A stretch of DNA of 64,000 bases from CAWUEX02 sp038148375 (GCA_038148375.1 JAYQVH010000003.1:62001-126000); one strand, 5' to 3'; positions 46,169 to 54,809 are shown, counted from the stretch's first letter. Notes: generated by a model not told the origin, from the letters alone. Numbers and translations are program-made.

Positions 46169-47205
46169 GCCGCCTCGCCGATGGAGGCCCAGGCCGTGCG
46201 CAGGCCGTTGGCGGCTTTTTCCTGGGCGAAGGAATCGTTTTCGATCTTGTTGCGCTGGGCGGCGATGTCGATGCCGTGGAGACCGGCAAGATTTCCGCCG
46301 AGGATCATGGCGCGCACGTCTTCGGTGAGCTGGAACGGATTGCCGTCGGGCATGGTGAATTTGGCAAACGCATCGATCACCACCTGCGGATGCGGGTTCA
46401 CCGCCGCCGAGGCGTAAATGATTTTCTGCGGACCGCCGAAACGCATGAATTCCGTCAACAGGCGGGCCTGTTCCGCAGGATCGAGAATGCAGAACAGCAG
46501 CGACGCTTCCATCGTCACATAGACATTCGGGTGATTACCGATGAGCATTTTGGTCTCGTCCACGAACATGAAGCCGGCGTGAACGATCTGGAAATTCAGA
46601 TCCGTAAAGTTGTTCGCGGCCGCGGAAATATCATCGACGTTCATGCCGTCCGACGACACCGGCCCGATCGGCAGCACTTTGTGCACGGCAACGTTGGTGA
46701 TGCCTTTGTTCTGGCATAACTCGAACAGCGGAAAGGCAATCTCGCGGGAATCCATGCGCCAGTGTTCGGTGAAGCCGGCGACATAGCGGGACGGGTAGAG
46801 CTTTATGCCGTCGCAACCGGCGTCGATCTGTTCCTCGGCAACCTTGAGCGCCTTCTTCGGATCCTCAAACAGATCGACCGCGCCATACCAGATGACGCGA
46901 TCGGGGTATTTATCCTTGAGGTATTTGCCTTTGGCGTTGGAGACGAGACCGTCGTAATAGGCGTCGAAAATCGGCGTCGAGTGTACGCAACACATATCCG
47001 TGTCGCTTTCGAGCAGCATGGTTTCCATGAATTCGTCGGGCTGCCAGTCGCGTTCCCATTTCGGCTTGTCGAGGAAGGTCGGATTGACGACTGGATGGTA
47101 GCTGTTCATCACGTCGTTGAAGATGCGTCCGAACCGGCCGTTGAGATTCTCCGGCGCGAAATTGTACGGATGACATACCCCGTCGATGATGAAGGGTTTC
47201 GTCAT
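46165..47205 (-). CDS. Amidohydrolase-2 family protein, cytoplasmic (module copy A)
   Basis: A 346-residue paralogue of the Tat-exported protein at 41747, without a leader. Shared segments include IDGVCHPYN, YDGLVSNAKGKYLK, DAGCDGIKLYPSR and ILGGNLAGLHGID. As in that paralogue, the first metal-binding histidine is valine and the C-terminal aspartate motif reads YASAAVNPHP. ATG 47205 follows GGAGGAATAAA, a strong ribosome site that also contains the stop of the preceding gene. Confidence 0.87.
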   Translation of the reverse strand: MTKPFIIDGVCHPYNFAPENLNGRFGRIFNDVMNSYHPVVNPTFLDKPKWERDWQPDEFMETMLLESDTDMCCVHSTPIFDAYYDGLVSNAKGKYLKDKYPDRVIWYGAVDLFEDPKKALKVAEEQIDAGCDGIKLYPSRYVAGFTEHWRMDSREIAFPLFELCQNKGITNVAVHKVLPIGPVSSDGMNVDDISAAANNFTDLNFQIVHAGFMFVDETKMLIGNHPNVYVTMEASLLFCILDPAEQARLLTEFMRFGGPQKIIYASAAVNPHPQVVIDAFAKFTMPDGNPFQLTEDVRAMILGGNLAGLHGIDIAAQRNKIENDSFAQEKAANGLRTAWASIGEAA

Positions 47206-47206
47206 T

Positions 47207-47938
47207 TTATTCCTCCCATTCGTCGAGCACCTTGGCCCACGGCAGCGTCCAGGTGAAGGTGCCGTACCACGCATCGGTCACCGTCTTCGGCGCGATGCGG
47301 CTTAGCCCGGAACTGAGGGGGTGACGGAACTCGGCATGGCCGCGCCCCCGCCACAACTCGACGACGTTGAAGTCTTCAAGCTCGATCCACACCAGCTGCT
47401 TGCGGTCTGGCCGCGCCGGATCGGGGCTGGGGATGTGACGCACGAACGTGAAATTAGCGCCGAAGGGCAGCGTTGCCGGATCACCTTCGCCATCGATGAC
47501 CATCGACAGGCTCATCATTTCCGTACCGCCGCGATGGCAGTAGCCGGCGATCTCGTTATTCGCTTTGCGCAGGGTGTCGTGGTCGCACAGCATTTTGGGC
47601 ATGCCGTACAGCTCGCGCCCGGCCAGCAACGCCGTGTCGGTCGACGTCCAGATGTAGGGCACGGTGACGGCCTGCTTTCCCTCGTGTTCGACCGGCTGGA
47701 TGATCGCCACCTCGTGATAGCCAAGCGAATGCGACAGCTGCGAACAATCGCCAACGAACGCGGTGAGACGATTGTGCTCGGCCCGTTCAAGGGGCGATGG
47801 GGTGATGCGGCCGATCTCGGCGCCGTCGGTCTCGAACTCGACCATCAGCAGCTCGGCCTTAAGCATGGGGAACGGCGGCTTGCCGAAGGGCGGACTCCAT
47901 ACCGGCATCAAATCGCCGGAGGCTTTAGGGTCGGCCAT
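47207..47938 (-). CDS. Acetoacetate decarboxylase-like protein
   Basis: A 243-residue protein of the ADC fold. GRELYGMPKML aligns with the Schiff-base region of clostridial acetoacetate decarboxylase (GRELSAYPKKL); the catalytic lysine is kept, the neighbouring lysine is methionine. It may be a decarboxylase, aldolase or dehydratase acting through a Schiff base. It lies one base from the amidohydrolase start downstream and 11 bases after the cysteine hydrolase. Confidence 0.85.
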   Translation of the reverse strand: MADPKASGDLMPVWSPPFGKPPFPMLKAELLMVEFETDGAEIGRITPSPLERAEHNRLTAFVGDCSQLSHSLGYHEVAIIQPVEHEGKQAVTVPYIWTSTDTALLAGRELYGMPKMLCDHDTLRKANNEIAGYCHRGGTEMMSLSMVIDGEGDPATLPFGANFTFVRHIPSPDPARPDRKQLVWIELEDFNVVELWRGRGHAEFRHPLSSGLSRIAPKTVTDAWYGTFTWTLPWAKVLDEWEE

Positions 47939-47949
47939 CGCCGGGCGCC

Positions 47950-48579
47950 CTATTCGGCTGCCTGGGCCACACCCCAGGCGCCGGCGACGTCTTCGACAGT
48001 GACGAGATTACCGAACAACATCGCCATAGACTTCAGCGCCACCGTGTGGCGCTCCTCGTCCAGTTCCGCCACAGCGTCCTGCACCACGAAGGTCTTGTAG
48101 TCGCGCTGGCTGGCATCGCGCACGGTCGTTTCCACGCAACAGTTGGTGGTAACCCCGCACACGACAAGCGAGTCGACGTCGAGACCATTGAGGACGGTTT
48201 CAAGGTTGGTGGCGTAGAACGAACTGGGACGATTCTTATCGATAATGAAGTCGCCGTCTTTCGGCGTCAGCTCATCGACGATTTCAATATCGGACGTGCC
48301 GGCCTGGAGCGCTTTCGCGTCGGCCAATTCGGGAATGAGGTGCTTCACCAGCACGCCGCCATCGGCATAGTCGGGCCGGTACATGTAGCGGGTATAGATC
48401 ACCGGAATGTTCGCAGCGCGCGCCGCCGCCACCAGTTTGACGCAGGGCTGAATGGCGGCCTGAAGATTTTGGATCGGCAAGCCGACGGCGCCGCAGCGGC
48501 CGTCGTCGGCACAAAAGGAGTTTTGCATATCGACCACCAGCAATGCCGTGTTGTCGCGCGATAAGGCCATCGTCGCCAT
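47950..48579 (-). CDS. Cysteine hydrolase, isochorismatase family
   Basis: A 209-residue hydrolase. The catalytic triad is visible: Asp in LLVVDMQNSF, Lys in IDKNRPSSFYAT and Cys in GVTTNCCVETT, with the usual non-prolyl cis peptide position (GVTT). Relatives include N-carbamoylsarcosine and ureidoacrylate amidohydrolases, so cleavage of a C-N bond with release of ammonia or CO2 is likely; the substrate is not identifiable. Confidence 0.92.
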   Translation of the reverse strand: MATMALSRDNTALLVVDMQNSFCADDGRCGAVGLPIQNLQAAIQPCVKLVAAARAANIPVIYTRYMYRPDYADGGVLVKHLIPELADAKALQAGTSDIEIVDELTPKDGDFIIDKNRPSSFYATNLETVLNGLDVDSLVVCGVTTNCCVETTVRDASQRDYKTFVVQDAVAELDEERHTVALKSMAMLFGNLVTVEDVAGAWGVAQAAE

Positions 48580-48604
48580 GGCGTGCCTCCCGTTTGAAAT
48601 ATGT

Positions 48605-48632
48605 GTCAGCCGGGGTTGAAGCCCCGGCTGAC
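48605..48632 (-). terminator. Strong hairpin between the receptor and cysteine hydrolase genes
   Basis: GTCAGCCGGGG (48605-48615) and CCCCGGCTGAC (48622-48632) form a perfect 11-bp stem with a 6-base loop, 10 bases after the TonB-receptor stop. No T-run follows on the minus strand, so it may be a partial terminator or an RNA-stabilising element that raises receptor expression over the downstream genes. Confidence 0.55.
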
Positions 48633-48642
48633 CTTAGCCCGT

Positions 48643-50820
48643 TTAGAGACGGGTCTTAACCGTAAACAGCCAGGTAGCCGGCTCACCCGGGTAAACCGTG
48701 ATGAAGCCGAGACCGCGGAAATCGAGGCTCTGGCTGATGTATTCGTCATCAATGCAGTTGCGGCAGGAAATGCCGAAGGACAGCATTTCGTCGGCCGTCT
48801 CGAAATTAAGCGCGGCGCTGACGAGATCGATGTCACCCGACTTGGCTTCCGGCGTGTTCTGCAGATTGGTGAAGTGGCTGGAGCTGTAGTTGTAATCAGC
48901 CGTTAGACGCATGTTCCAGTCATTCGACACCGGCTGCACGTATGTGAAGCCGAGCTGGCCGTTGAAGGACGGTAAACGCTGCAGCTTGGCGCCGATGACG
49001 GTGCCGGCCAAGGCCGGGTTGACGTTCTTGTACTTGCCGTCCTGGAGACCGAAGTTGCCGAAGATATCGAGCTTTTCGGAAATACGGGCTGTGATTTCAC
49101 CTTCGAGACCGTAGACCTCGGCATCGTTGGTGGCGACGATGAAGTTGCCGCCCGCTCCGGTGCCGGTGTTAAACAGGTCGGTGTAATCGTAATAGAACGC
49201 ATCCAGGTTCAAACGCACCTGGCCATCCATCAGATTGGATTTAAAGCCAAGTTCGTAGTTATCGACGATTTCCGGCTCGAACGGCGTGACTTCCGCCGGG
49301 TTGTTGGTGCGGGCCGCCCAGCCGCCGGACTTAAAGCCGCGGGTGAACATGGCATAGACGTTGACGTCGTCATTGACATCGTATGTCAGGCCGACGCGGG
49401 GTGAGAATTCCGTGAACGTCTGCTCGGTCGGCGTGCCGAGGGCGCGCAGAGTGGCGCTGTCCCAGCCGATAACCGTGCTTTGGCTTTCGAGGCCGACCGG
49501 GCCGCCGATCCGCTGGGTAATGTCGAGGTTCTTCTTGTCTTCGGTGTACCGGCCGCCGAGCACGAGGCTGAGCTGATCAGTGAAGTTGTAGGTGATGTCG
49601 GCGAACGCCGCGTAGCTGTCGACACCGACGTCGTAATCACGGCCGAAGAACGGCAGCGGCACCCGCACACCCGGCGCGATGAACAGATTAATTTCATCGC
49701 CGATGAACGAAAAGCTGTCTTCCTTGAAGTAGAACAAGCCGGTGACGTATTCGAGGTTGCCGTCAGCCGCAGTCCCGTCGACCTTAAACTCCTGTGTGAA
49801 CTGATCGCTGTCGTTGATGGTGTAGAGATTGAAGATCGACACCGGCTGATCGGTCAGGTCGAGGTTCCATTGCTGAAACGTGTTGCGCCAGGCGGTGATG
49901 GACTCAAACGTCGTCGTGTCATTAAGAGCCCATGACAGGTGTGCGCTCACCCCCCAGGTGCGGCCGATGTTCTGGGTGTCGACGCTGCTGTCGACGGTGA
50001 ACAGATCGCCGTCGAAGGGCCGGGTGATGCCGGCGACATCCTTGGCATAAAGGGCGGCGGTATCGCTCTCGCTCCAGTCGACGGCGAGGTCGAAGGTAAT
50101 GTCGTCCGTCGGCAGCAGGCGGGTCTGAGCACGGAAGCCCCAAACATCCTTGTCGTTGACCTTGTCGCCGTTGACCCGGTTGGTGGCGTAGCCGTCGCCT
50201 TTTTGGCGCAGCCCGGTGAGACGGACCAACGCCTTATCGGACAGCGGACCATTGACGGAGGCTTTCGCGTTCCAGCGGTCGAAGCGTCCGTAGGAGATTT
50301 CACCGGCGAACTCACGTTCGTCGGACGGCTTCTTGGTCACAACCTTGATCGCACCGGCATTGGTGTTGCGTCCATAGAGCGTGCCCTGCGGACCGCGCAG
50401 CACTTCGACACGCTCAACGTCGAACAGGCTGAAGTTATTCACACCTTGGCGCGCGATAAATACATCGTCGACGTAGAAGCCAAGACCGGGGTCAACCGTA
50501 ACAATGGATTCCGTCGTGCCCACACCGCGCAAAAACACGGTGGTCGCGGTGCTCTGGCCGATGTTGTTGTTGCCGACCAGATTGGGGACGTTGTTGACGA
50601 TATCGACGACGTTGAACGACTGGCGGCGTTCGATCTCGTTGGCGTCAAACGCGGACACTGCGATTGGCGCGTCGAGCAGCGTGCTTTCGCGCCGCTGCGC
50701 CGTCACCACGATTTCTTCGAGCGCGAGTGTGTTCTGGGCGAAAGCGGGGGCCAGCCCGCCCACCAAGGCAAGAGATAGGGCCGTGCCCCCAAGCAGAGCG
50801 CGTTTCGGTGTCGATGGCAT
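48643..50820 (-). CDS. TonB-dependent receptor
   Basis: A 725-residue outer-membrane transporter with a signal peptide (1-28, ending AFAQN), a TonB-box-like EEIVVTAQRRE, plug domain (about 45-160, RGPQGTLYGRNTNAG) and C-terminal beta barrel. It would import a substrate across the outer membrane using TonB energy. It is the first gene of the minus-strand cluster and divergent from an IclR regulator, so it probably brings in the compound degraded by that cluster. Confidence 0.95.
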   Translation of the reverse strand: MPSTPKRALLGGTALSLALVGGLAPAFAQNTLALEEIVVTAQRRESTLLDAPIAVSAFDANEIERRQSFNVVDIVNNVPNLVGNNNIGQSTATTVFLRGVGTTESIVTVDPGLGFYVDDVFIARQGVNNFSLFDVERVEVLRGPQGTLYGRNTNAGAIKVVTKKPSDEREFAGEISYGRFDRWNAKASVNGPLSDKALVRLTGLRQKGDGYATNRVNGDKVNDKDVWGFRAQTRLLPTDDITFDLAVDWSESDTAALYAKDVAGITRPFDGDLFTVDSSVDTQNIGRTWGVSAHLSWALNDTTTFESITAWRNTFQQWNLDLTDQPVSIFNLYTINDSDQFTQEFKVDGTAADGNLEYVTGLFYFKEDSFSFIGDEINLFIAPGVRVPLPFFGRDYDVGVDSYAAFADITYNFTDQLSLVLGGRYTEDKKNLDITQRIGGPVGLESQSTVIGWDSATLRALGTPTEQTFTEFSPRVGLTYDVNDDVNVYAMFTRGFKSGGWAARTNNPAEVTPFEPEIVDNYELGFKSNLMDGQVRLNLDAFYYDYTDLFNTGTGAGGNFIVATNDAEVYGLEGEITARISEKLDIFGNFGLQDGKYKNVNPALAGTVIGAKLQRLPSFNGQLGFTYVQPVSNDWNMRLTADYNYSSSHFTNLQNTPEAKSGDIDLVSAALNFETADEMLSFGISCRNCIDDEYISQSLDFRGLGFITVYPGEPATWLFTVKTRL

Positions 50821-50896
50821 GATTGGTCTCTCCTTTGCCGCCTGATGTCCGGCCGGTTATACGCCTGGCCTCCAAGGTATGTCCTTTTGTGGATGT

Positions 50897-50908
50897 ATGT
50901 CCGGACAT
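50897..50908. promoter_or_regulatory. 12-bp palindrome, candidate operator
   Basis: ATGTCCGGACAT is a perfect palindrome midway between the receptor and the IclR gene. Related half sites (ATGTCC) occur nearby at about 50878 and 50845. It is a candidate IclR-type operator controlling both directions. Confidence 0.45.
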
Positions 50909-50923
50909 TCATAGTAGGTCTTC

Positions 50924-50933
50924 CACATATGTG
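50924..50933. promoter_or_regulatory. 10-bp palindrome, candidate operator
   Basis: CACATATGTG, a second perfect palindrome 15 bases from the first, in the same 211-base divergent gap (50821-51031). Confidence 0.3.
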
Positions 50934-51031
50934 TATGGTGTGTCTAGATATGAGATCACCCGTGTCGTAATGTCGGGCTCTGTGGCGATGAAAGCACAGA
51001 CCTCAGACCCTACGATCAGGATGCCCAGCTG

Positions 51032-51814
51032 ATGCCCTCCATGTTCACCCCAGGGTCTTTCCCCTCGTCCGCCAGCGCGCCCGACAGCGTGGTCAAATCG
51101 GCTGGACGGACACTGGCCATTCTGGAGACGTTTCAGGCTTGGAAGCGCCCGGCCACGGCGCGCGAACTGGCCGGCGCCTTGAAGCTGCCGCGGTCCAGTG
51201 CGAACGCCCTGCTGGCCAGCCTGGTCACCCTCGGTTACCTGCAATTCAATGCGGAAACGGCGACCTATTTTCCGACTGTACGGGTTGGCCTGCTCGGCGA
51301 ATGGCTGCTCGACTCCGTTCGCCGGGACCGCGTGATCACAGGCATCATGCGGGAACTGAGTGCGGCGACCGGCGAAACCGTCTCCGCGTCGGTGCGCACC
51401 GGCATGTCGATGCAGTTCGTTTCCATTATGCCGAGCACCTTTCCGGTCGCCTTGAACATCGCCGAGGGCGCTTTGGCAGCGCTGTTTGACTCGGCCGTCG
51501 GGCTGGCCTGGCTGTCGGCGCAAGGTCCGGAAACGATTGATGACCTGCGCCATACCCACAACCGGCATAGTGAGGACGGCCAGATTTCGGCCGACGTGAT
51601 GCGCAAACGTCTGGACGAGGTCGAGCGGCGCGGTGCCGCCATTGCCTACGGTAAAGTCTCGCCGGACACGGGCGCCATCGCGATCGCCTACCCCCGTCCG
51701 GTGCGCGGCCAGACAGTGGTCATCGGTGTCGGCGGACCGATCTCGCGGATCAAACGCAGCGAGGCCCAGGTCGTTACCCTCATGCGCCGCCTGATCCGGC
51801 AAGCGCTCGGCTGA
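51032..51814 (+). CDS. IclR family transcriptional regulator
   Basis: A 260-residue regulator with an N-terminal winged helix-turn-helix (about 22-80: GRTLAILETFQAW, ATARELAGALKLPRSSANALLASL) and a C-terminal effector-binding domain (90-258, DTGAIAIAYPRPVRG). Family members often control divergent catabolic and uptake genes, which fits the receptor next door. The ligand is unknown. Confidence 0.92.
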   Translation: MPSMFTPGSFPSSASAPDSVVKSAGRTLAILETFQAWKRPATARELAGALKLPRSSANALLASLVTLGYLQFNAETATYFPTVRVGLLGEWLLDSVRRDRVITGIMRELSAATGETVSASVRTGMSMQFVSIMPSTFPVALNIAEGALAALFDSAVGLAWLSAQGPETIDDLRHTHNRHSEDGQISADVMRKRLDEVERRGAAIAYGKVSPDTGAIAIAYPRPVRGQTVVIGVGGPISRIKRSEAQVVTLMRRLIRQALG

Positions 51815-51872
51815 CCCGGTCTCACGGCTGTGATATGACTGCGGTCTGAGTCGCAACTGTTTAGGATTGTTC

Positions 51873-53624
51873 ATGCGTGTTTCCCTGAAATGGCGCGCCG
51901 CGGCCATCGCCGCACTGGCGCTGATACCGGCGGCAAACACGCGCGCCCAAGATTACGACTTTCCGGAAGCTTCTAGTGGCTTGGTCGAACAGAAAGGCGG
52001 CAGCGCCCAATCGTTCATGGTCGCCGCGGCGAACCCGCTGGCGGTGAAGGCCGGCTACGACATTTTGAAATCCGGCGGCAACGCCCTCGATGCCGCACTG
52101 GCGACTCAGCTGGTGCTCAATCTGGTCGAGCCGCAGTCTTCGGGCATCGGCGGCGGCGCGTTTCTGCTGTACTGGGACAACGAGGCGCAGAGTCTATACG
52201 CCTACGATGGCCGGGAGACCGCGCCAGCCTCGGCGACGGAAGACCGCTTTCTGACCGAAGACGGCAAGGCCATGCGCCGCGCCCAGGCGGTGATCGGCGG
52301 CAAGTCCGTCGGCGTGCCGGGCCTGGTGCGGATGATGAAACTGAGCCACGACCGTCACGGCGCAGCTCAGTGGCCCGACCTATTCACCGCCGCCATCGAC
52401 GTCGCCGAAAACGGGTTCGAGATTTCGCCGCGCCTCTACCGCCTGCTCGAGATCGACGACACCCTGCCGAAAATTAAAATTCCCGGCGAACACTATTATT
52501 TGCCTGACGGCACGCCGAAGCCGGTCGGCACGGTGCTGACGAACGAACGCATGACGACGACCCTCAAGCGCATCGCCGCGGAAGGGCCGAGCGCGTTTTA
52601 CCGCGGCGACGTGGCGGAAACGATCGTCGCGCGCATTCGCGAGACCACCCGCAACCCGGCGGACATGACGCTGGAGGATCTGGCGTCTTACGAGGCCAAG
52701 GAGCGCGACCCGTTGTGCGCGCCGTACCGCCGCTTCAAGGTCTGCGGCATGCCGGCACCCACATCCGGCGGTATCGGCGTTATTCAGACGCTCGGCTTGT
52801 TGGAGAAGTTCGATCTGCCGGCGATGGAACCTTGGTCCGCCGCCGCCATCCACTTGTTCATCGAAGCGAGCCGGCTGGTCTATGCCGACCGCGCTGTCCA
52901 TATCGCCGACCCGGATTTCGTGTCCGTACCGCAAGAGGGTTTGGTCAGTGCGGCGTATCTGGCTGAGCGCGCCGCGCTGATCGATCCGATTGGCCGCATG
53001 GGCAGGGTCGAGGCCGGCAAGCCGCCGCGAAAAGAGACGCAGCTGTTTCAGCCGGGCATCGAATTCGAGCGCCCGTCGACGACCCATATTTCCGTCATCG
53101 ACGCCGACGGCAACGCGGTCTCCATGACCAGTTCTATCGAAGGCGCCTTCGGCTCGCACCTGATGGTGCGCGGCTTCCTGCTCAACAACCAGCTGACCGA
53201 CTTCACCTATGACGCCGTTGCCGACGGCATCTCCGTCGCCAACCGGGTCGAGGGCGGCAAGCGCCCGCGCAGCTCGATGGCGCCGATCATCGTGTTCAAC
53301 GAGGACGATGAGGTGGTCGCCGTATCCGGTTCGCCCGGCGGCATGGCCATTGTACCGCTGGTGGTCAAAACGCTGATCGCCATGCTGGACTGGAACATGA
53401 CGCCGCAGGAGGCGACCAACCTGCCCAACGTGCTGATGTTCGGTCCGACGGTTCTGCTGGAAGGCGGCACCGCCATTGAAGCCTATAAGGCCGATCTGGA
53501 AGCCCTGGGCCACCGCGTGCGGGTGGGCAATTTCCCGAGCGGTGTACATGCGCTGGCGGTGCGCGACGGCGCGATCCTCGGCGGTGCCGATCCCCGCCGC
53601 GAAGGCACGGTGATGGGCGAATAG
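51873..53624 (+). CDS. ggt: Gamma-glutamyltransferase
   Basis: A 583-residue Ntn-hydrolase with a signal peptide (1-26, ending TRAQD). The autoprocessing threonine lies in RPSTTHISVID near residue 406, and GSPGGMAIVP in the small subunit is typical. It cleaves gamma-glutamyl bonds, e.g. glutathione, in the periplasm. ATG 51873 follows an AGGA site; a TTG two codons earlier is less likely. It follows the IclR gene but after a 58-base gap. Confidence 0.95.
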   Translation: MRVSLKWRAAAIAALALIPAANTRAQDYDFPEASSGLVEQKGGSAQSFMVAAANPLAVKAGYDILKSGGNALDAALATQLVLNLVEPQSSGIGGGAFLLYWDNEAQSLYAYDGRETAPASATEDRFLTEDGKAMRRAQAVIGGKSVGVPGLVRMMKLSHDRHGAAQWPDLFTAAIDVAENGFEISPRLYRLLEIDDTLPKIKIPGEHYYLPDGTPKPVGTVLTNERMTTTLKRIAAEGPSAFYRGDVAETIVARIRETTRNPADMTLEDLASYEAKERDPLCAPYRRFKVCGMPAPTSGGIGVIQTLGLLEKFDLPAMEPWSAAAIHLFIEASRLVYADRAVHIADPDFVSVPQEGLVSAAYLAERAALIDPIGRMGRVEAGKPPRKETQLFQPGIEFERPSTTHISVIDADGNAVSMTSSIEGAFGSHLMVRGFLLNNQLTDFTYDAVADGISVANRVEGGKRPRSSMAPIIVFNEDDEVVAVSGSPGGMAIVPLVVKTLIAMLDWNMTPQEATNLPNVLMFGPTVLLEGGTAIEAYKADLEALGHRVRVGNFPSGVHALAVRDGAILGGADPRREGTVMGE

Positions 53625-53630
53625 GGCGGA

Positions 53631-54212
53631 TTAACTCGGGTCGCGTTCGGCCGGTTCCGACACCTCGATCAAATGCCCGTCCGGATCGTAGACGAACATG
53701 CGGTAGCCGGTGTCGCGCAATGAGCCGTCCGGATTGGTCACTTCGAAACGCTCGGGCGGGGTGTGAAACCGGGCGCCGGTTTCCTGAAGACGGTTGTAAA
53801 CGAAATTGATGTCGTCGGTTTCGATCATGATGATGACGTCACCGACGCCAAGCCCCATGAGATTGCCGCGTGCGCTGGCCAGCGGCGGACGCTGATAGCC
53901 GAGCAAGCCGATCATGCCGATGCGGTCGTCATTGCCGCGCATGATGACAATGCGGCCGATCTTCGGATCCGCGGTTAGGGGGAGTTCAGCGGCACCGATC
54001 ACCCCCCCTTCGTCGGTGTCACGCGACGAGCGCTCGAACCAGGGCGTCAGGCCGAGACGCTGATAAAAGTCGATCGACCGGTCGATGTCTTCCACCAGCA
54101 GCGTGGTCCGGCGCACGGCGGTTTCCTGCGCACCGGCCGCCGCGGGCGACAGCAGGCCCGCACATAATGTCAGAGCGATCAGGATCGGAGGGGAGAAGCG
54201 GAAGTGCGCCAT
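53631..54212 (-). CDS. Exported VOC (glyoxalase/dioxygenase-fold) protein
   Basis: A 193-residue protein with a signal peptide (1-28, ending AGAQE), then a VOC fold: RRTTLLVEDIDRSIDFYQRLGL and YRMFVYDPDGHLIEVSEP. Members bind a metal and act as lyases, dioxygenases or resistance proteins. Export is uncommon for this fold. It is convergent with ggt, 6 bases apart. Confidence 0.85.
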   Translation of the reverse strand: MAHFRFSPPILIALTLCAGLLSPAAAGAQETAVRRTTLLVEDIDRSIDFYQRLGLTPWFERSSRDTDEGGVIGAAELPLTADPKIGRIVIMRGNDDRIGMIGLLGYQRPPLASARGNLMGLGVGDVIIMIETDDINFVYNRLQETGARFHTPPERFEVTNPDGSLRDTGYRMFVYDPDGHLIEVSEPAERDPS

Positions 54213-54288
54213 AGCGAGTCGTGTCCGGGCAAAGAAGTCTTAAGGCTACTGTAGAGAACCATGGGCCAAGAGCAAGCGCAGACGCGGC

Positions 54289-54780
54289 TTATGGGGACAG
54301 CGCCTCAGGCGTAGCGGACTGAAAGACAAAGCACGCCAGCGGATAAATCATCTTTCCGTCTGCGTCCGACAACGGAAAAACGCCATACAAAATGGTGTCG
54401 AAATCGACGTTAGGCCAGTCGAAGGCATCGCGGCCATAACGGATGCACGGCACATCCAGCGCTTCGGACTTGTAATCGAACCACGGGATGCGGCTAACCT
54501 CGACGCTGTCCGGACTGAAGGTCTTACCGGTCAGATCGAGCGGAAAATTTTCCGCGACATGGATCCCGCAGTAAATAAAGGTGAACGTGCGCGGCGCAAT
54601 CCGCTCCGACATCAACAGGTGCGGCGCCAGCTGATAGACATCCATAAATTCGAACGCCTTGCGCCGCGGCGGCGCGCCGCCGTTGAGACTGCACCAATAG
54701 TCCTGCAGCGCGCTCAGCACGGGATGGTCGCGCGCCTCGTCGTCAAGACATCTGATCTCAATGGCCGGTGTGTTGGTCAT
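54289..54780 (-). CDS. PAS domain-containing protein (PAS_5 type)
   Basis: A 163-residue single-domain protein. LQDYWCSLNGGAPPRRKAF, DVYQLAPHLLM, TFIYCGIHVAENFPLDLTGK and FPLSDADGKM follow the alphaproteobacterial PAS_5 pattern. No output domain is attached, so it may bind a small ligand or partner. Monocistronic or read with the cupin gene upstream (29-base gap). Confidence 0.75.
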   Translation of the reverse strand: MTNTPAIEIRCLDDEARDHPVLSALQDYWCSLNGGAPPRRKAFEFMDVYQLAPHLLMSERIAPRTFTFIYCGIHVAENFPLDLTGKTFSPDSVEVSRIPWFDYKSEALDVPCIRYGRDAFDWPNVDFDTILYGVFPLSDADGKMIYPLACFVFQSATPEALSP

Positions 54781-54809
54781 GCCACGTGTACGCTCCAGAT
54801 GAACTGGGC

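Noticed and set aside
52380..53549. Long minus-strand frame antisense to ggt (about 389 residues)
   Set aside because: GGT is complete on the plus strand, and the antisense product lacks any recognisable domain.
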